Assembly: GCA_001784635.1 (NCBI GenBank) | Contig: MFRS01000015.1 | Coordinates: forward strand, 48,011 to 55,042 | Direction of reading: 5' to 3' | Length of the DNA stretch: 7,032 nucleotides | From: Candidatus Micrarchaeota archaeon RBG_16_49_10 | GTDB taxonomy: Archaea > Aenigmatarchaeota > Aenigmatarchaeia > CG10238-14 | In this document: positions 1 to 3,933 of the stretch, piece by piece | Position numbering within the stretch: the stretch's first letter is position 1 | Layout: every line of letters begins with the position of its first letter | The notes under the pieces: model-generated | What the model was told of the DNA's origin: nothing | Database searches by the model: none | Seen by the model: the letters and a program-made list of their open reading frames with translations, nothing else | Program-made: the position numbers and the translations under genes

Positions 1-230
1 GTGGAGGTGGTGGAGGTTGTGCCTAAACTTATGCTCGATGTGTGCTCACCTAAAATATGAGTTCCATTATAAACAGTGTTTGTGAATGAGGTGTGGTTCG
101 ACGATGCAGCCTGCATACCCAGACCACCCAAAAGCACACCCATCCCGACTACAGAGGCCTTGGAAATCCTCCCCTCCTCTGAGAGCACAAAACCCACAAC
201 CTTCTTCTTTATCTTAGGTAAATCCACCAT
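1..230 (-). CDS. Putative HxsA-like precursor peptide, 5' part (runs off left edge)
   Basis: Seen: an ATG at 230-228, two bases after the stop of the radical SAM gene, opens a frame that stays open for 76 codons to the edge. Residues 4-24 are basic and amphipathic (LPKIKKK, then GFVLSEEGRISK), residues 25-42 are hydrophobic and Gly/Ala-rich (GMGVLLGGLGMQAA), and the rest is rich in Ser, Thr, Gly and Asn. His-Thr-Ser occurs at residues 46-48 and 63-65, and a lone His at 58. Family knowledge, from memory: HxsA-type substrates pair a K-rich 'F-L-x-EEGKIS'-like leader and hydrophobic segment with a His-Xaa-Ser repeat tail modified by the HxsB/HxsC enzymes. Inference: this is the substrate of the adjacent HxsB-like enzyme. 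The hydrophobic stretch ending MQAASS could also act as a signal or membrane segment. The tail, where denser repeats would be expected, lies outside the window. Alternative: an unrelated small secreted protein. Confidence 0.66.
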   Translation of the reverse strand, partial: MVDLPKIKKKVVGFVLSEEGRISKASVVGMGVLLGGLGMQAASSNHTSFTNTVYNGTHILGEHTSSISLGTTSTTS

Positions 231-232
231 TT

Positions 233-1702
233 CTAAGACCCACGACACCCGAGGTTGTCCTTTAAGGAAGACCAGGCCGTCAGTATCCACCTGTCTTCCT
301 CACTAAATACTAGCTTTTCTAATATATATTTGGCCATCCTGCTTTTTATTGTTAACTCTTGGTCGTTCGAGGAGTTTGCAGTTATGTTCCCGGTCTTGCT
401 GTATGTGGATACCATGCAAGAGCCGACAAAAGGGTACCACGGGGAATCGCTATAATCACTGGAAAGTCCGGAGGATGTGTCTATTATGCTTAAAACGTCA
501 GGTGATGAAAAGACATCGGAATAAGACTGGCTTACATGGCCAATCCTGAACATATCGCCGAACGACCTGCTCTCGTCGCACATGTATATATTCCCTTCGT
601 GATCATAGCCTACTTGGGACAGAGCAGCCCCACATGGGCATCCCCAGCATGTGTATCCTATGTAGTTATTAGACAAGAATTTCTTTGCGAGTATGGTGGC
701 CGAGTATTCCGAGAAATTGACGCCGCTCCTGTTCAGTTTCATTATGTATTCAAGCATATTCTTCCAGAAATGGATATATTCCTCGCTCGTGAAGGAAATG
801 CTCTTCCACAGACTCTCATTCATACCAGTGTTCAGTAGTGGTCTCGAAAAAATTTGCATTATTCCCAGACTTTTGTATTCGTCAACAATCTCCTTGTGAT
901 GATTCAGCGACAATTTTGTAATCGTCGGTAAGGCATTTATCGGGAGATCGTACTGTGATTTAAGTATCTTTATCCATTTCACCACGTCCTTGTACGTTCC
1001 ACTCCCATCCAGATATTTCCTATTCTTGTCATGGATATCCTTTGGACCGTCAAGGGATGTCCCTATTCTGAAGTCGTTGTCGGCTAGAAAAGTGGCTATC
1101 TCATCATTCATCTTTGTGAAATTGGTCTGTATGACAAAATTTAAGAGTTTTTTCCTTTTTTCGTTCACATTCTTGGCATAATCGACAATTAATTTCAAGC
1201 TGTCAAACGCCAGCAACGGTTCCCCTCCTTGGAACTCTATTGTTATTATCTTTGAAGGGCTTTGAAAGATGAAATCAACTGTGTTTTTCGCCATTTCCTC
1301 ATCCATATTATACCCTTTTGCGTCCATACTCACAGCTCGAGCATGACAGTAGGTACATTTCTGATTGCACCGCAATGTCGGAGAGATCACATGGAGATTA
1401 ACCGAGTTAAAAAGGAACGAGTTCCTGGTCTGGATATTCCTTAACAGTGCTTCTTGATTGTCTGCTGTCAGTATTATCCCCGAGTTCTTAAGATAATTGA
1501 AAAGATTCGGGTTCTTCTCCGGCTGATCTGTTCTAAGCAAATCAAATTCCTTCTGATTCAAGACAGCCCACGAGCCGAAGATGTTGCTGACGAAGTAATG
1601 ATTATCCCTAATCTTCTCGTACGAATACTTGTTTATGATGTAATCCGCTACATTGCCACTTTCCCCAACAAAGTCAAAAAAGCTCAAGGGCAAAATAATC
1701 AC
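233..1702 (-). CDS. hxsB: HxsB-like radical SAM peptide maturase
   Basis: A radical S-adenosylmethionine enzyme, expected to bind a [4Fe-4S] cluster and modify a ribosomally made peptide. Seen in 489 residues: an N-terminal domain of about 100 residues (FGSWAVLNQKEFDLL, the substrate-side region in HxsB proteins); the cluster motif CxxxCxxC at C112, C116, C119; the SAM-binding GGEP at 159-162 in IEFQGGEPLL; and TSLDGP at 215-220. The C-terminal region keeps C352, C355, C357 and C375 (PCGA, MCDE) and ends in the W-rich segment seen in HxsB. Most other SPASM-type cysteines expected near 410-450 are Ser, Tyr or Val; only C429 remains. The GTG start at 1702 overlaps the upstream stop (GTGA). A TTG at 1693 is an alternative, because GGTGAT at 1703-1698 would sit 4 bases before it. 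The gene is third in the cassette, directly before the precursor gene. The family call rests on remembered sequence patterns, not a search. Confidence 0.85.
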   Translation of the reverse strand: MIILPLSFFDFVGESGNVADYIINKYSYEKIRDNHYFVSNIFGSWAVLNQKEFDLLRTDQPEKNPNLFNYLKNSGIILTADNQEALLRNIQTRNSFLFNSVNLHVISPTLRCNQKCTYCHARAVSMDAKGYNMDEEMAKNTVDFIFQSPSKIITIEFQGGEPLLAFDSLKLIVDYAKNVNEKRKKLLNFVIQTNFTKMNDEIATFLADNDFRIGTSLDGPKDIHDKNRKYLDGSGTYKDVVKWIKILKSQYDLPINALPTITKLSLNHHKEIVDEYKSLGIMQIFSRPLLNTGMNESLWKSISFTSEEYIHFWKNMLEYIMKLNRSGVNFSEYSATILAKKFLSNNYIGYTCWGCPCGAALSQVGYDHEGNIYMCDESRSFGDMFRIGHVSQSYSDVFSSPDVLSIIDTSSGLSSDYSDSPWYPFVGSCMVSTYSKTGNITANSSNDQELTIKSRMAKYILEKLVFSEEDRWILTAWSSLKDNLGCRGS

Positions 1703-1938
1703 CTTTTTAATTGTAAATTTTTAGTGACTGAGAACACATAATTGTAGAACTCGTCCTCGACAAGCTTCAAGTCACTGTCGCTTTCCTTTGGTATCAGGAC
1801 AGCCATTATCTTCTCGGGAGAACCATCTACCAAAACCCAAAAAGATGTGGTATATTCCTGTGCGGCTATCAGCACATGCTCCTTCCTGAAAAACTTACCA
1901 TCAAAGAAAATTTCAATTCTTTTCCCTTTCTGTGTCAC
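1699..1938 (-). CDS. Second, short HxsD-like protein
   Basis: A 79-residue protein if started at GTG 1938, which has GGAGGTGA at 1954-1947 with an 8-base spacer. A longer reading from TTG 1956 gives 85 residues but has no visible ribosome site. Seen: it aligns by eye to the upstream HxsD-like protein: KFFRKEHVLIAAQEY against NFYSMEVVNSAIY, then LIPKESDSDLKLVEDEF against IKPKRKSDLELTGRKF. It stops after this fold, without the C-terminal extension of its partner. There is no signal peptide, membrane segment or cysteine. It overlaps the upstream gene by 26 bases and its stop overlaps the next GTG, so the three proteins are probably translated together. Inference: it arose by tandem duplication of hxsD and acts as a partner or substrate-handling subunit for the maturase. 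The exact role of HxsD proteins is not established, so no activity is claimed. Confidence 0.72.
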   Translation of the reverse strand: MTQKGKRIEIFFDGKFFRKEHVLIAAQEYTTSFWVLVDGSPEKIMAVLIPKESDSDLKLVEDEFYNYVFSVTKNLQLKR

Positions 1939-2311
1939 CTTGCCCTTCACCTCCAAGATGAACCTGTAAAGCTCTCTGCACTATCGCGGCACGGATGTCT
2001 TTTGTCTTTTCGCCTCTTATGTCAAGGACAGTGTAGTTTATCAACTCGTTGTTGAACTTCCTTCCAGTAAGTTCTAAATCAGACTTTCTCTTCGGCTTAA
2101 TCTTGACTATTATCTCCTCACTCGGCTCCCCTTCAACCCTAAAGTAGTTATCGTCCAGCATCACATAGATTGCGGAATTCACAACCTCCATGCTGTAGAA
2201 GTTTGGGTTTACTGAAACAGTGACTAGATTGGCCTTTTTATCTATCTCAAGATTGTCCGTTCTGATGGTGTCATCTGTCATAAAATCTAAACTATATATT
2301 GGCGGAATCAT
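1913..2311 (-). CDS. hxsD: HxsD-like His-Xaa-Ser system protein
   Basis: Small soluble accessory protein of the peptide-maturation cassette and its first gene. Seen in 132 residues: after a divergent N-terminus comes a core of about 30-110 with VSVNPNFYSMEVVNSAIY, IVKIKPKRKSDLELTGRKF and NNELINYTVLDIRGEKTKDIR, then a Gly/charged tail. From memory, HxsD proteins show the same layout: a strand-rich 'xxYSLEVVKKAAYRF' start, a 'V.L.PK...DLEEL...F.NEL' middle, and an LLNDYxLRE-like segment, here ELINYTVLDIRGE. Start: ATG 2311 gives the longest frame. ATG 2281 (122 residues) is equally possible, since residues 1-10 look unconserved and A/T-rich promoter-like sequence overlaps them. The 3' end carries the ribosome site and start of the next gene. 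No catalytic residues are recognisable, and the molecular role in the Hxs pathway is unknown. Confidence 0.75.
   Translation of the reverse strand: MIPPIYSLDFMTDDTIRTDNLEIDKKANLVTVSVNPNFYSMEVVNSAIYVMLDDNYFRVEGEPSEEIIVKIKPKRKSDLELTGRKFNNELINYTVLDIRGEKTKDIRAAIVQRALQVHLGGEGQGDTEREKN
2291..2299 (+). promoter_or_regulatory. TATA-like box for the prepilin peptidase operon
   Basis: ACTATATATTGG surrounds this box. Its centre lies about 28 bases before ATG 2323, the spacing expected for archaeal TATA-to-start transcription, which would give an almost leaderless transcript. No ribosome-binding site precedes ATG 2323, consistent with that. The box is nearly palindromic and lies inside the longest reading of the divergent hxsD frame. 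Another A/T-rich run at 2311-2319 might serve the minus-strand genes. Assigned by eye only. Confidence 0.45.
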
Positions 2312-2322
2312 TATTTTAACTT

Positions 2323-3462
2323 ATGTCCGTAATTGACCCTTTTTTGGTTTTTATTATGATTTTTGGGTTTTGGACGTCTTATACCGATATAAAGTATGGC
2401 AGGATAAAAAATATTACAATAATTCTAATGATGTTTTTTGGAATTGTACTGAACATTTTTGTTTCAAAATCATTAGTTGGAAACCCGGTAGGGTTCATAT
2501 TGAATGCTACTCTGTCTCTTGTCGTCAGTTTTGGGTTTTACATGCTTGATTTGTGGTCTGCTGGAGACGCAAAGCTATTTTTGGGATTTTCAGTATTGGT
2601 TCCATTCACAATTTATAAAAATTTGGCAATCTCCACATGGCCCTCGCTCATCATAATGATAAATACTTTTATAATAGCTGCAGGTATAATAGTATTGAGG
2701 GCCATCCCTAACGTCAAGGTAGGGAGTATAATGAATTTGGTAAAAAGGTACTTATTAGGCAAAGATATGCCACTTGCTGCCCTATACATATTTGGCCTAT
2801 CGACTCCCATGAATCTGATATTCAATTCTATTGGTATAGAAATTTCGAATCTTCTCCGAATAATAATTTTGATTGTTCTACTTAAAACTATGGAAAAAAT
2901 CAAGATAATTCCAACCAACCATCTAATATTATTTTTATCAATGGTAAACGTCATTTTCTTCTTTGAACACATCGCGAACCTGTTTTTTATAAAGACTTTC
3001 GTCTGGATGGTAGTCTATTTTCAACTATTTAGAGTTCTTTTGGACTATCTAATGGATTTTGAAATTTCGAGAGAGGTTAAAATCAAGGACTTGAAAGAGG
3101 GTATGATTCTTCTAGACCGGGTAGTGCAAGAGGATGGATTCTACCAACTGAGGAAATTGTCGTTCGTCAGTATCTTCGCTTTCTTCAGCTCGATTGAAGG
3201 AAACGTTAATTCAATCTTTAACCAAAGATTGGAAAGGAAGGATATCCAAAAACTTAGGAAATTGGAAAAAATAGGTAAACTGAGATTTGACTCGGTGAAA
3301 ATTACAAGGTCGTTTCCTTTCGCGCCATTCATTTTTGCAGGGACTTTGGTAACATACTTCTTCGATATTTGGGGCCTTTATTTATTGACAGAATTAACAT
3401 CCCACATCAAGCTTTATCTCTATCTTCTGTTTGCTAATGCAAAGCTGAGGTTAGGTCTATGA
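2323..3462 (+). CDS. Archaeal type IV prepilin (class III signal) peptidase, family A24
   Basis: Integral membrane aspartyl protease expected to remove class III signal peptides from pilin- or archaellin-like proteins at the inner face of the membrane. Seen in 379 residues: an N-terminal hydrophobic helix with the first catalytic Asp in SYTDIKYGRIKN (D22), and the second in WSAGDAKLF (G81-D82), so the family's GxGD reads SAGD here. Several more hydrophobic helices fill residues 90-240. A soluble domain follows from about 247 (EVKIKDLKEGMILLDRVV), matching the archaeal A24 C-terminal domain in pattern. A final membrane segment begins SFPFAPFIFAGT at 330, the counterpart of the bacterial 'PFGPFL' helix, and a hydrophobic tail follows. 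It is longer than minimal FlaK-type enzymes (about 230 residues) and closer to archaeal PilD-like enzymes with the inserted soluble domain. ATG 2323 looks leaderless. The gene is very A/T-rich and overlaps the next gene by ATGA. Confidence 0.88.
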   Translation: MSVIDPFLVFIMIFGFWTSYTDIKYGRIKNITIILMMFFGIVLNIFVSKSLVGNPVGFILNATLSLVVSFGFYMLDLWSAGDAKLFLGFSVLVPFTIYKNLAISTWPSLIIMINTFIIAAGIIVLRAIPNVKVGSIMNLVKRYLLGKDMPLAALYIFGLSTPMNLIFNSIGIEISNLLRIIILIVLLKTMEKIKIIPTNHLILFLSMVNVIFFFEHIANLFFIKTFVWMVVYFQLFRVLLDYLMDFEISREVKIKDLKEGMILLDRVVQEDGFYQLRKLSFVSIFAFFSSIEGNVNSIFNQRLERKDIQKLRKLEKIGKLRFDSVKITRSFPFAPFIFAGTLVTYFFDIWGLYLLTELTSHIKLYLYLLFANAKLRLGL

Positions 3463-3902
3463 AAGGCAAAAAAATAAAAAGTAGTAAAAAAAAGGAGACT
3501 CTCAAACTTTTGATTTTGTGTATAATTTTACTTATTTTGATAGTCATGACAATCCTTTCGAAATACTGGGTTATAGGAAGGACTTCTACACCCTCAACCT
3601 CTACTGTTCCTTTGTCCAGCATAGTGGGAAACAAAAGCAATCAAATAATAATCATAACCTCACCACAGAACAAGACCTACAGGCAGAGCAAACTGATGCT
3701 GAATGTCACTTGTGAAGGCGGGTGCTTATGGATAAAGGATAGGATAGATGAAGGCCCTGAAATGACGGGCTGCACTAAATGTTATAGATACGCCATATAC
3801 AACATTGAGTTCGAAGAAGGCTCTCATGAAATCGGAGTGGTGGCAAGAGGTTACGATGGAATAGAATACCAAACGAAAGTCGTGTTCGCTGTATTTGAAT
3901 AA
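3459..3902 (+). CDS. Membrane-anchored small protein with four external cysteines
   Basis: Not recognised as a named family. Seen in 147 residues: a strongly basic N-terminus (residues 2-12, rich in Lys), one membrane helix at about 15-33 (LKLLILCIILLILIVMTIL), a Ser/Thr/Pro linker at 42-54, and an external domain from about 62. The domain opens with IIIITSPQNKTYRQSK, a strand pattern common at the start of archaeal extracellular beta-sandwich domains, and carries C85, C89, C105 and C108 in CxxxC and CxxC pairs. It ends in strands HEIGVVARGYDG and TKVVFAVFE, as in Ig-like folds. Three N-glycosylation sequons lie outside the membrane. It overlaps the peptidase gene by 4 bases (ATGA) and is presumably translated with it. 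Inference: an external, disulphide- or metal-stabilised accessory protein, possibly of a pilus or surface machine. There is no class III signal motif, so it is probably not a pilin. Confidence 0.75.
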   Translation: MKGKKIKSSKKKETLKLLILCIILLILIVMTILSKYWVIGRTSTPSTSTVPLSSIVGNKSNQIIIITSPQNKTYRQSKLMLNVTCEGGCLWIKDRIDEGPEMTGCTKCYRYAIYNIEFEEGSHEIGVVARGYDGIEYQTKVVFAVFE

Positions 3903-3903
3903 C

Positions 3904-3915
3904 GATATTTTTTTA
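3904..3915 (+). promoter_or_regulatory. A/T-rich box before the surface-protein gene (promoter or oligo-T terminator)
   Basis: GATATTTTTTTATTTG lies just after the stop at 3902 and about 25 bases before ATG 3934. The run of seven T could end the upstream transcript, as oligo-T tracts do in archaea. Equally, the TTTTTTAT core is placed where a TATA box would give a leaderless message for the next gene. No ribosome-binding site is seen before ATG 3934 or 3940. The two readings cannot be separated by eye. Confidence 0.3.
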
Positions 3916-3933
3916 TTTGGGAAACATGAAATA

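Noticed and set aside
1..20. Alternative minus-strand reading giving a His-rich HNLHHLH end, and a GGT/GGA triplet repeat
   Set aside because: The His-rich frame is not the one that starts at ATG 230. The triplet pattern is only about 20 bases and cannot be called a repeat without the flank.
80..160. Class III (pilin-type) cleavage motif in the precursor (K24-A25 before a hydrophobic stretch) as a link to the divergent prepilin peptidase
   Set aside because: The residue after the site is Ser and there is no Glu at the expected position. The resemblance is too weak to claim processing by that peptidase.
76..306. Plus-strand frame of 76 codons at the left edge
   Set aside because: It lies antisense to the precursor-peptide gene and the end of the maturase, and its translation is Pro/Thr-rich without recognisable features. 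The minus-strand reading has leader-like structure and fits the operon.
536..838. Plus-strand frame of 100 codons opposite the radical SAM gene
   Set aside because: It is antisense to the C-terminal part of a clearly conserved enzyme and shows no recognisable domain or ribosome-binding site.
2613..2972. Minus-strand frame of 119 codons inside the peptidase gene
   Set aside because: The hydrophobic translation mirrors the A/T-rich membrane-helix codons of the real gene on the other strand. It has no independent support.
3895..3933. Upstream TTG extension of the large surface protein
   Set aside because: It adds 13 residues before a well-formed signal peptide and overlaps the previous gene. 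Starts at ATG 3934 or 3940 fit better.
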